DNA of 64,000 bases from Aquimarina pacifica (lineage in GTDB: Bacteria > Bacteroidota > Bacteroidia > Flavobacteriales > Flavobacteriaceae): positions 31,462 to 95,461 of the forward strand of contig NZ_JACC01000026.1 of the NCBI RefSeq assembly GCF_000520955.1, given 5' to 3'. The translations under genes and the position numbers were made by a program. Under the pieces are notes generated by a model that was not told where the DNA came from, did not search any database, and saw only the letters and a program-made list of their open reading frames with translations. Below, in pieces: positions 8,185 to 17,300 of this stretch (position 1 is its first letter; each line of letters opens with the position of its first letter).

Positions 8185-11100
8185 TTACTCTTGTTTTTCG
8201 ACATTGGTCTTTATTTTGAAAGGTTGAAATGCTTGCAGTGCATCATCTATAGAAGCAACTTTTTCAAAAGTTAATAATAACCGCAGACCTGATCGCGTAT
8301 TTTTTTCTTTCATTTTACAAACTCCGGGATTTTTCTGCACAAATTGAAGTACACTAGTAAATGCAGGACTTTGATAAAAACCAGATTGCTGGTCACTGAT
8401 AAAATAACCCACCAGTTTTTTTTGCTTCATAATTATTTTTTCGAGCCCTATTCCTGTAGCAATCCATTTGATACGAACAGAATTTAATAAATCTATTGCT
8501 TGATCGGGTAATTCTCCAAAACGATCTACAAGACGTTTCTCATAATCGAGTAGTTCTTTTTCGGTTTTAATCGAATTCAGTTCGGTATACAGGTTAAGTC
8601 TTTCGGTAATATTATTGATATAATCATCAGGAAACAATAACTCAAAATCAGTATCTATTTGGGTGTCTTTGAGGTATACTTTTTCCTCTTTATCTTTTTC
8701 GTATAATTCTGAAAACTCATTTTCCTTAAGTTCTTCGATTGCTTCGGTTAATATTTTTTGGTAGGTATCAAAGCCAATTTCGTTAATGAATCCACTTTGC
8801 TCACCTCCTAGAATGTCCCCAGCACCTCGAATTTCGAGATCTTTCATAGCGATATTAAAACCGCTTCCTAGTTCTGAGAATTGTTCTAATGCTGTGATTC
8901 TTTTTCTAGCATCTTCGGTCATAGCAGAATAAGGAGGCGTAATAAAGTAACAGAATGCCTTTTTATTACTTCTTCCTACACGCCCTCGCATTTGGTGTAG
9001 GTCGGATAGTCCGAAATTATTAGCATTGTTTATAAAGATTGTATTTGCATTTGGGACATCTAATCCACTTTCTATAATGGTTGTAGAAATTAGGACATCG
9101 AATTCTCCGTTCATAAAAGAGAGCATGAGACTTTCTAATTTTTTTCCTTCCATTTGTCCATGACCGATTCCTATTTTGGCATCTGGGACAACACGTTGTA
9201 CCATTCCTGCTACTTCTTTGATATTTTCGATTCGATTATGAATAAAAAATACTTGACCGCCTCGTTGTATCTCATAACTTACTGCATCGCGAATACTTTC
9301 TTCACTAAATCGTATTACATTGGTCTCGATTGGATATCGGTTAGGCGGAGGTGTTGTTATTGTCGATAAATCTCGAGCTGCCATCAAACTAAATTGTAAT
9401 GTCCTTGGTATCGGAGTAGCGGTTAGAGTAAGTGTATCAACATTTTCTTTGATCGTTTTGAGTTTATCTTTTACGGATACTCCAAATTTTTGTTCCTCAT
9501 CGATCACTAATAATCCCAGATCTTTAAATTTTACATTCTTATTAACTAGTTGATGCGTACCAATGATGATATCTACTTTTCCTGCAGCTAGATCTTCTAG
9601 GGTTTCCCTTTTTTGTTTTGCTGTTCGAAAACGATTCACATAGTCTACTACAACAGGGAAATCTTTAAGTCGTTCACGAAATGTTTTGGCATGTTGAAAT
9701 GCCAAAATTGTCGTAGGGACCAAAATAGCGACTTGTTTGCCATTATCTACTGCCTTAAAAGCAGCCCGAATCGCTACTTCGGTTTTTCCGAACCCTACAT
9801 CTCCACAAATAAGGCGATCCATAGGACGTTCACTCTCCATATCCGCCTTGACATCGGCGGTTGCAGTACTCTGATCGGGCGTGTCTTCGTAAATGAAAGA
9901 TGCCTCTAACTCATGCTGCAGGTAGCTATCAGGGTTATACTGAAATCCTTTTTGTAATTTGCGTTTTGCATATAGCTGAATCAAATTAAATGCAATATGC
10001 TTTACACGGGCTTTGGTCTTTTGTTTTAATGTTTTCCAAGCTTTAGAACCTAATTTGTAGATTTGAGGAGGTTTGCCGTCTTTACCATTAAATTTTGAGA
10101 TTTTATGTAGTGAATGTATACTTAGATATAACACATCACGTTCACCATAAATTAATTTAATAGCTTCTTGTTTTTTGCCTTCTACATCAATTTTTTGGAG
10201 CCCTCCGAATTTTCCTATACCATGGTCAATATGTGTAACATAATCACCAACTTCTAGATTGGTTAATTCTTTGAGTGTAATGGCTTGTTTTTTGGCGTAG
10301 CCATTCTTAAGTGTAAATTTATGGTAGCGTTCGAATATCTGGTGATCGGTATAGCAAACAATATGGCGGTTATGATCAATAAATCCCTGAAAAGCCGAAA
10401 AAACTACCGTTTCGTATTGTTGTACATTGAGGTCTGCATCGTCAAAAATATCATGAAAACGTTTGGCTTGCTGCTCACTAACACAAAAAATATAGTTTTT
10501 ATATCCTTCTTCATGATTCTCATTGAGGTTCTCAATTAGTAAATCGAATTGTTTATTAAAGGAAGGCTGTGGTTTGATATCAAATTTTATCGAATAGTCG
10601 GCCTTGGTAAAAGGCTGGTGATCGATTTCTACTAATGTAAAATCTAGTAATTGTTTTTTTAGTAACGTAGCGGTTGTAAAAAGCTCTTCGGGCGAACTGT
10701 GTTTTATGTTTTCTGAGAGCGTTTTAAAAGCTTCATGTGCTTTTTCAATATTTTTATCAATTCGAGCCGAAAGTCGCTCTATATCTTTGGTAAAAATAAC
10801 AGTTTGTGCGCTGATATATTTTAAGAAGCTTTCTCGAGTTTCTTGTATAGCTTTGTTTTCTACATTAGGAATAATAGAAATTTTGGTAATTTGATCTGTA
10901 GATAATTGTGTTTCGACATCAAAGGTTCTAATACTATCTACTTCATCACCAAAAAACTCAATTCTATAAGGGGTGTCATTACTAAAAGAGAATACATCGA
11001 CGATTCCGCCCCGAACAGAAAACTCACCGGGTTCTGTTACAAAATCTACACGCTGAAACTGATATTCGAATAAGACTTCGTTTATAAAATCCAGCGATAA

Positions 11101-11550
11101 TGTATCATTAATACCAATTTTTAAGGTGTTTTTTTCAAGTTCTTTGCGCGTAACTACTTTTTCGAATAATGCATCGGGATAGGTAATAATCAATGCCGGC
11201 TTTTTACGCGAATTAAGACGATTGAGAACTTCGGCTCTTAGAAGCACATTGGCATTGTCGGTTTCTTCGATTTGATAGGGGCGGCGATAACTGCCTGGAT
11301 AAAAAAGTACATTTTTATCTCCCAAAAGCTGCTCAAGATCATTGAGGTAATATGCGGCTTCTTCTTTATCATTAAAAATACATAGAAAAGGCTTGTTGGC
11401 TTGACTAAAACTATTTTCGATTGCAAAGGATAATGAAGATCCTATAAGTCCTTGTAGATGTGTTTTTGTTTTGGATTGGGCAATAGCCTTCTGCAGTTTC
11501 TGCAGTTGCGGAGACTGTAAAAAGGTTTGCGAGATTGTAGATATACTCAC
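8185..11550 (-). CDS. mfd: Transcription-repair coupling factor Mfd
   Basis: 1121 residues, full length for the family. The protein recognises RNA polymerase stalled at DNA lesions, pushes it off with a dsDNA translocase and recruits UvrA. In order: a UvrB-like N-terminal region; a CarD-like RNA polymerase-interacting domain (EVGDYVTHIDHGIGKFGG, about residue 440); a helicase core with Walker A GDVGFGKT (about residue 583) and DEEQ box LLVIDEEQKFG (about 680); the RecG-like motif TATPIPRTL; QMRGRVGR; and a C-terminal TRCF domain. A TATATTTG box at 11567-11574 (- strand) implies a very short leader. Housekeeping gene, monocistronic here. Confidence 0.97.
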   Translation of the reverse strand: MSISTISQTFLQSPQLQKLQKAIAQSKTKTHLQGLIGSSLSFAIENSFSQANKPFLCIFNDKEEAAYYLNDLEQLLGDKNVLFYPGSYRRPYQIEETDNANVLLRAEVLNRLNSRKKPALIITYPDALFEKVVTRKELEKNTLKIGINDTLSLDFINEVLFEYQFQRVDFVTEPGEFSVRGGIVDVFSFSNDTPYRIEFFGDEVDSIRTFDVETQLSTDQITKISIIPNVENKAIQETRESFLKYISAQTVIFTKDIERLSARIDKNIEKAHEAFKTLSENIKHSSPEELFTTATLLKKQLLDFTLVEIDHQPFTKADYSIKFDIKPQPSFNKQFDLLIENLNENHEEGYKNYIFCVSEQQAKRFHDIFDDADLNVQQYETVVFSAFQGFIDHNRHIVCYTDHQIFERYHKFTLKNGYAKKQAITLKELTNLEVGDYVTHIDHGIGKFGGLQKIDVEGKKQEAIKLIYGERDVLYLSIHSLHKISKFNGKDGKPPQIYKLGSKAWKTLKQKTKARVKHIAFNLIQLYAKRKLQKGFQYNPDSYLQHELEASFIYEDTPDQSTATADVKADMESERPMDRLICGDVGFGKTEVAIRAAFKAVDNGKQVAILVPTTILAFQHAKTFRERLKDFPVVVDYVNRFRTAKQKRETLEDLAAGKVDIIIGTHQLVNKNVKFKDLGLLVIDEEQKFGVSVKDKLKTIKENVDTLTLTATPIPRTLQFSLMAARDLSTITTPPPNRYPIETNVIRFSEESIRDAVSYEIQRGGQVFFIHNRIENIKEVAGMVQRVVPDAKIGIGHGQMEGKKLESLMLSFMNGEFDVLISTTIIESGLDVPNANTIFINNANNFGLSDLHQMRGRVGRSNKKAFCYFITPPYSAMTEDARKRITALEQFSELGSGFNIAMKDLEIRGAGDILGGEQSGFINEIGFDTYQKILTEAIEELKENEFSELYEKDKEEKVYLKDTQIDTDFELLFPDDYINNITERLNLYTELNSIKTEKELLDYEKRLVDRFGELPDQAIDLLNSVRIKWIATGIGLEKIIMKQKKLVGYFISDQQSGFYQSPAFTSVLQFVQKNPGVCKMKEKNTRSGLRLLLTFEKVASIDDALQAFQPFKIKTNVEKQE

Positions 11551-11566
11551 GTAGCAAATTTTGTGA

Positions 11567-11574
11567 CAAATATA
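11567..11574 (-). promoter_or_regulatory. -7 box of mfd
   Basis: CAAATATA on the + strand reads TATATTTG on the - strand, 17 bp upstream of the mfd ATG. Confidence 0.55.
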
Positions 11575-12090
11575 TGTTGTTTTGTTTAGAAATGAGAAGG
11601 TGAGAGATATGATTTTTGGCGAGAAAAATGCAAGTATAGATTTTTTTTTAATTATTCATGGTAACATTTCTATAGCTCGAGACACTTACTAATAAACACT
11701 CTAAGTTTTTTATTTGTTTATAAGATTTTAGAGTAACGTTCTTATCAATATTGCAATATGAAAAAGATCAAAAAAAAACGAATAATATGATATGCTTTTT
11801 ATTTATTATTAATTGATAATTAAGTTGTTATTGGGATTTGTGAAGAGGTTAGATATGGTGTCCGAAACTGGGGTAAGGTATAGCTAGGAGTACTATTGTC
11901 AATCTTAAAATAGAGTTCGTGATGCTTTTTTTGATTCTCTTATGCTGGTATGCATCAGTGTGTTTTTAAGATTTTGAGTATAAAAATTATCATAAAGTGT
12001 GATTTTTTTTGACAGTTTCAAAAAATGAAACAACTCTATAGTAGTATTGCAGTATAAAAACAAATTATACCCAAAGATATCATGATATCC

Positions 12091-12200
12091 AAACTGGGGT
12101 AGGACTAAAGTAGGATCATTATGATGGATCTTAAAAGTATAGTTTGTTATGTGTTTTTTTGATTCTTAAAGATTCTCCCATGCTATGGTGTGGGAGAACT
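12091..12200 (+). ncRNA. Candidate small RNA unit B
   Basis: Core at 12091-12112, then a T-rich tract and the stem TTCTCCCA/TGGGAGAA at 12173-12198. There is no T run after the hairpin, so termination is uncertain. Direction is inferred from the core-to-hairpin order. Confidence 0.35.
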
Positions 12201-12377
12201 TTAAAACCCACTTTATATAATAGATTTTCTATTGAATAAACTGGGGTAAAATTTAGAAGATGAAATTTTTTAAAAATTGTCTAAAGCAATATAGTTTTAA
12301 AACTAAAACAACTGTATAGGTATTATGGCAATTATAAAGGAAACAATTATTGACGAAAATTGTTTGTAAGACTATTC

Positions 12378-12487
12378 AAACTGGGGTAGGACTAAGGTAG
12401 AATAGTTAACAAGCAATACGAAGTTGGTTTTTGTGGTATTTTTTTAGTTTTTAAGAATTCTCCTGCATTATGATGTGGGAGAATTTT
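12378..12487 (+). ncRNA. Candidate small RNA unit C
   Basis: Core at 12378-12400 and a hairpin built from TTCTCCTGCAT and GATGTGGGAGAA at 12458-12483, followed by TTTT. It has the same layout as units B and D. Confidence 0.4.
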
Positions 12488-12553
12488 AAGAAAGAGTAAC
12501 ATTATAAATGATAAAAGAAACACTATAAACAGGAAAAACTTGATGTATGACCC

Positions 12554-12664
12554 AAACTGGGGTAGGACTAAGGTATGGTCATCATTGAGTTAAAAAAAAG
12601 TTGGTTTTCCACACTTTTTTATTCCAATAGATCCTTCTGTATTTTGATGCAGAAGGGTCTTTTA
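12554..12664 (+). ncRNA. Candidate small RNA unit D
   Basis: Core at 12554-12575 and the hairpin GATCCTTCTG / CAGAAGGGTC at 12630-12659 followed by TTTTA. It is the best-preserved unit. An in-frame 13-codon ORF (MTQTGVGLRYGHH) overlaps the core, but its frame is not kept in units B and C. Confidence 0.4.
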
Positions 12665-12780
12665 TAGTATCAAAACAGGAGCCGTATAGATGTACAAGTA
12701 GTTTGCAGTGAGTTTTTTAAGGCAAATTAAGTTTTTATTAACTATTTGGTTTTAACTCAAAGGTTTTGCCATAAAACGCT

Positions 12781-12788
12781 TATATTTG
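12781..12788 (+). promoter_or_regulatory. -7 box upstream of the ompH-like gene
   Basis: TATATTTG matches the consensus. A transcript from here would carry the small ORF at 12836 and the hairpin at 12956 before reaching the gene at 13043. Confidence 0.5.
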
Positions 12789-12835
12789 CGCCTTCTTTTT
12801 TGTGCCCCAAATAAGATATTTATAACAATAAATCA

Positions 12836-13000
12836 ATGAATAAAACAGTATACAGTAACAGTAATGGTGTCGTTATACTCTATGACATTTCTTCTCTATG
12901 GTGGACTTTTAAATTAAAGTTGCCTGCTTGCCTGAGTTTTAAAAATATAAATAATGAAAAAGGGATTCGGACTTTAATCACCCTTTTTTTGACGAAATAA
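12836..13000 (+). CDS. Possible 54-codon leader ORF with adjacent Trp codons
   Basis: Starts MNKTVYSNSNGVV, contains ISSLWWTFK with two neighbouring Trp codons, and ends at a TAA just past a terminator-like hairpin (12956-12990). A small ORF with tandem Trp codons before a hairpin is the shape of a tryptophan attenuator, but the downstream gene is OmpH-like, not a trp gene. It may be a relic or a general leader; coding status is unproven. Confidence 0.3.
   Translation: MNKTVYSNSNGVVILYDISSLWWTFKLKLPACLSFKNINNEKGIRTLITLFLTK
12956..12990 (+). terminator. Terminator or attenuator before the ompH-like gene
   Basis: AAAAAGGGATT pairs with AATCACCCTTTTT around a short loop, ending in seven T. It lies between the predicted promoter and the gene, so it should reduce read-through. 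Confidence 0.65.
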
Positions 13001-13042
13001 AAGAAATAAATAACCCCAACTTTTTAATAAAATTAACAAAAC

Positions 13043-13576
13043 ATGAAAAAACTAGCATTTCCCATTGCCCTAATAGCGTTAATAGTATCAATCGCCTCTT
13101 TTTTCTTTCTACAATCCTCTTCGGATCTGGTATATGTAGATGTTAATAAACTATTAGATGGTTATAAAAGAACTAAGGTAGTGAAAGCAGAATTTGATAA
13201 AAAAGCAAAAACCATGAAATCTAATGTGGATAGTTTATTATCAGATTGGCAGAAAGAACTTAAGATATATGAAAAAGAACGTAGTTCGATGAGCAAAAAA
13301 GAATTAGAGCTCAAGCAAGAGTTGTTAGGGAGTAAGCAACAACAAATTAATAATTATCAGCAAGCGGTACAAAAGCAATTACAGGAAGAAGATAAAAAAG
13401 TGACGCAGACTGTGATTAATGATATTAATGATTTTGTAAAAGAATACGGAAAGAAAAATGGGCATAAAGTAATTTTTGGAGCTACAGGAAGCGGAACCAT
13501 TATGTATGGAGAAGAATCAGCAGATTTAACGGATCAAGTACTCGAAGAATTAAACGCTGAGTTCGAGGGGAAGTAG
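13043..13576 (+). CDS. OmpH/Skp-like periplasmic chaperone
   Basis: 177 residues. One N-terminal hydrophobic segment (about residues 5-24) acts as signal or anchor. Then come VYVDVNKLLDGYKRTKVVKAEF, a long charged coiled coil (about 50-130) and the closing pattern INDFVKEYGKKNGHKVIFG, typical of the OmpH/Skp family, which holds unfolded outer-membrane proteins in the periplasm. Bacteroidota usually have several paralogues. The next gene starts 56 bp downstream. Confidence 0.82.
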   Translation: MKKLAFPIALIALIVSIASFFFLQSSSDLVYVDVNKLLDGYKRTKVVKAEFDKKAKTMKSNVDSLLSDWQKELKIYEKERSSMSKKELELKQELLGSKQQQINNYQQAVQKQLQEEDKKVTQTVINDINDFVKEYGKKNGHKVIFGATGSGTIMYGEESADLTDQVLEELNAEFEGK

Positions 13577-13632
13577 GACAGAATACAGAACTTCTGGCTT
13601 CTGTCATCGGACTTTTAACAAAAAAGAGAGAC

Positions 13633-14238
13633 TTGAAAAAAACAATACTAATACTGATAGGATTTTTGCTTCTGACAGCATGTTCATCAAAAAATTTTGA
13701 CACCACAGAAGCGCTATGGGAATATATTAAAGCTCCTGAGAACGAATATATACATGCCAAAACTATTAATGGTGTAGCGTTTTCATTGGTATATAAACCC
13801 ACAGATCTTTTGGTAGCACAAGAACTAGGGAATACTAAAAATACATCTCTAGTAGATAGCTTGCGCAATAAATACAGCCAATACCTATATTTTAATCTCT
13901 CAATGTCTAAAAATAACCAGGAGTTATTGAGCAATGTGGCAGGAGACAAACAACAATTTGGTGCTATGGTCAATCAATTGGCGTTTGGGATGGAACAAAA
14001 AGCCCATTTCTATACGCCTAAGAAAGATACCATAACAATGGCTGATTATATCTACCCGAGAATGTACGGAATGAGCGGAGCAACAACGATGCTTTTGGTA
14101 TATCCAAGAGAAAAGAAGGTAACAAATGCCGAGTATGTGACATTTACAATAGAAGACTTAGGATTTTATACAGGAGAAGTAAAGTTTAAGATCCCAACAA
14201 ATATATTTGAGAATGAACCAATGTTAAGGTTTAAGTAG
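13633..14238 (+). CDS. Lipoprotein of unknown function
   Basis: 201 residues starting with a TTG codon; no ATG precedes the clear signal peptide MKKTILILIGFLLLTAC with its lipobox LLTAC. The mature part has no motif I recognise. It probably shares a transcript with the OmpH-like gene and precedes the RHS locus. Confidence 0.7.
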   Translation: MKKTILILIGFLLLTACSSKNFDTTEALWEYIKAPENEYIHAKTINGVAFSLVYKPTDLLVAQELGNTKNTSLVDSLRNKYSQYLYFNLSMSKNNQELLSNVAGDKQQFGAMVNQLAFGMEQKAHFYTPKKDTITMADYIYPRMYGMSGATTMLLVYPREKKVTNAEYVTFTIEDLGFYTGEVKFKIPTNIFENEPMLRFK

Positions 14239-14261
14239 AGATTAAGTCGGAAAACGGGATG

Positions 14262-14288
14262 TTACAACGAAGCGAAGTTTCGTTGTAA
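14262..14288 (+). terminator. Hairpin between lipoprotein gene and RHS locus
   Basis: A perfect 10-bp stem TTACAACGAA/TTCGTTGTAA without a strong T run; it may be a weak terminator or an mRNA end. Confidence 0.4.
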
Positions 14289-14395
14289 ACGCCTCTGACT
14301 CGGGTCAAAAAAAAAGGAACTCCTGACTTCGGTGCCCGTAGTTCTGACAAAAAAGAAAACAATAATAAAGTAATAGTATAAAAATTAGAATACAT

Positions 14396-17300
14396 ATGAG
14401 CCTAAGAAGAATACTAGAGACACTAAGGAAAACATATCGAGAAAGACAGACTTCGACACCAAATAAAGGGCTGAGGACATCGAATCTCGTGCATACAACA
14501 AAACCCTCTCATCGAGCAATTGCGGTATTTTTTATACTTACGTTTTTGCAAACGTTGATCCCATATAATCAACTATGGGCGAATAATAATGGACCCAATG
14601 CACCAGAAGCAGCAGCTTTTGAGCCCGTCGATGCTACGGATATGGTCAATTTATTAACAGGAGATTTTTCATATGTTTTGCCCTTACTTAATGTACCCTC
14701 TCCAGAAGGTGGGTATCCGTTGGCGTTGTCATATCATGGGGGTATAGCGCATAATCAGGAAGCTAGTTGGGTAGGATTAGGGTGGAATTTAAATCCAGGC
14801 TCAATCAACCGAAACATAAACGGTTTTCCAGACGATTGGGGGAAAACAAATTATGAAGAATTCTTTTATGATGCTGGCTGGACAGAAGATGAATATAATT
14901 TTAGTGTAGGTGTAGATGTTCATGGTTTCAATATAGGGTTGGGAGCCTCTTGGGGTTCTCACCGTTCTACTGGTGGTTTTGTTTCACTAGGGTACGGATA
15001 TAAAGGAATAGGAATTAACACAAAAATAGGTAGTGGTGGAAGTAGTATAGGAGTAGGATACAAAGGATTCACGGCTAATGCCGGCAATAATGGTGCATCA
15101 TTTGGATATAGTGGATATGGATTCAATGGAAGCATGGATAGTAATGGTGTCGGTGTTGGGTATGGTTTGAATACTGGTGGTGGGAGTTCTTTAGGAGTTG
15201 GATTAAACTACAATTATTCTTCAGGACTATCTGGTAATATAAGCGCATCATTATCAGGGTTAAGAACGAATGCGTCTATAGGAATTTCATTTTCAAGTCA
15301 AGGGGCATCAGTCTATGGAGGAGTTAATGGACCAGGAATATCTACAGCTAATTATGGAGTTTCTAACGGCGACGCTACTTATAATATAGATGCATTCCAG
15401 GCAGCAATCCCTATCTATATGTTTTATATAGGTTTTGGTCATAGAAGAGTTGAATATTCGTTGTTCAAAAAAAATAATCTTACTGTTTCTGGTTCCGTAT
15501 ACCCATATCATGCATTAGAAACAGAATCAGCATCAAGTTATCAAATCAAAGAAAATAATTTTATGGATGTTCATGAGTTTCTTCCTTTTTCTAACCAAAG
15601 CATGAGTTTAGACTATTTGGTAGACCAAAATTACGGGATGGACAAAAACAACATGGCGCTGTTGGCATATGACAAGTATACAGTAACATCACAAGGATTA
15701 TCTGGTAGCATTGCTCCAGTAAGTTATGAAGAACTTAATTTGATAGACAGAGGAAATACGGATGGAGCAGCTGATGAGCAACTTAAGGGGTATATTGGTG
15801 AGAATTTTAGTAGTGCAGATGGAATTTATGACTTAGGATATCGTACCAATTTTTATTTTCAGAATGAATTGAGTTCTTTTTTAAGAACGGATCGAACCAA
15901 TATTCAGAAAAATCCAAATTACACAACTTCAGGAGGTTTTCAATTACTTAATGGATTTACAACTTCTAATTCTGGTGCTTTTAACGAAAATATGACTAAT
16001 GGCAATAGAAAACGAACAGGTAATTTTATCGAAACCTTTACGAATAATCAGATACGTGATAATCAAAATACCACAGGTTTTATAGAAGCTAAACATATTA
16101 ATAGGTCACAAGAAACAGATATCTTTTTAGATGAAGGTATCGGGGCGTTTAGAATTACTGCATTAGACGGCAAAACATATCATTATTCTTTACCTGTATA
16201 CAATTATGAGTTGTTTTATAAGAATTTTAAAGATGAAACCGATGAGAACAAAAACTTCTTTGAAATTAAAAAAACAAAACCATATGCTACTCATTGGTTA
16301 TTAACGGCCATTACAGGACCTGATTATGTAGATGTTAATTCAAACGGTGCAGTTGATGAGAGTGATTATGGGTATTGGGTAGAGTTCGATTACGGAAAGT
16401 GGACCGACGGATATATCTGGAAAGGACCAGTAGATGGATATGATGAACATACTAATGCCAAAGATTCTAGTGACAAAACGTATTCTTACTACTGGGGGAG
16501 AAAACAAATTTATTACTTAGATGCTGTAAAGACTAGAACGCATACCGCTCTTTTTGTGAAAAATTTGAGATATGATAATAAATCTACGGAGTTAGATATT
16601 TATGAAAAAAAATATACAGGCGGGACGTTTAATGTAGGCGAATATAGCGAAACGGTAAAATCAAATGAAGACATATTCAGAAGGCCTATTATGGGGTATC
16701 CTAATGATATTGTTTATAAAGAAGATGGGTCTACTTATAAACTTCCTGAATATGGAACAGCTAATTCGAGTTATATTGAGACATTTAGAGGTAATAAAAT
16801 ATCAGCTAAATATATCGATGCTCCAGAAAACCAAGTTCTGAAGCTTGACAAAATCTTGTTGTTAAAAAATCAGCCATTTGATATAAGTAAGGATAGGAGT
16901 AGTATTGTCACTACAAAAACAGGGTACTCAATTTATAATACGGGGTATTCTAATTTAAATTCCTGTAGTTATGATCCTGTTAAAAACGAATCAAAATCTT
17001 GCTATACTAATGATTTATTTCCGTATCCAAGCGGCGTGTATATGAATGACCCCACAAATATTACAAGCTTTAAAGTGCATCAGGATTATAATATACTAGA
17101 TGAGCGTGATATCGAAGGGTTAAATCTAGAAGAAAATGCAAGCCAGGTAATAGCATTTAATTACGACTATTCTTTAGCAACGCAATCTCCAAATTCTGAT
17201 GCTCCCAAAGTACCAGGTTTTGATTCTGATTGGGATACTTCTAAAGGAAGGTTAACATTAAAATCGGTATATTTCAAAGGAAAGAGTGAGGTTGCTGTAG

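Larger units (their letters stand above)
11551..12835. other. Non-coding stretch with tandem core-plus-hairpin units
   Basis: No convincing gene in about 1.3 kb. The word AAACTGGGGTAGGACTAAGG recurs at 12091, 12378 and 12554, with a degenerate form at 11865 (lacking GGACTA) and a truncated one at 12238. Roughly 70-100 bp after the complete cores lies a hairpin, listed separately. The sequence before two of the cores is also similar (AAACAACTCTATAG / AAACAACTGTATAG). This looks like a tandem family of small transcription units, possibly sRNAs. Confidence 0.5.

Noticed and set aside
11865..12575. Tiny ORFs over the tandem cores (MVSETGVRYS, MTQTGVGLRYGHH)
   Set aside because: The frame and start codon are not kept in the copies at 12091 and 12378, so RNA function is the better reading.
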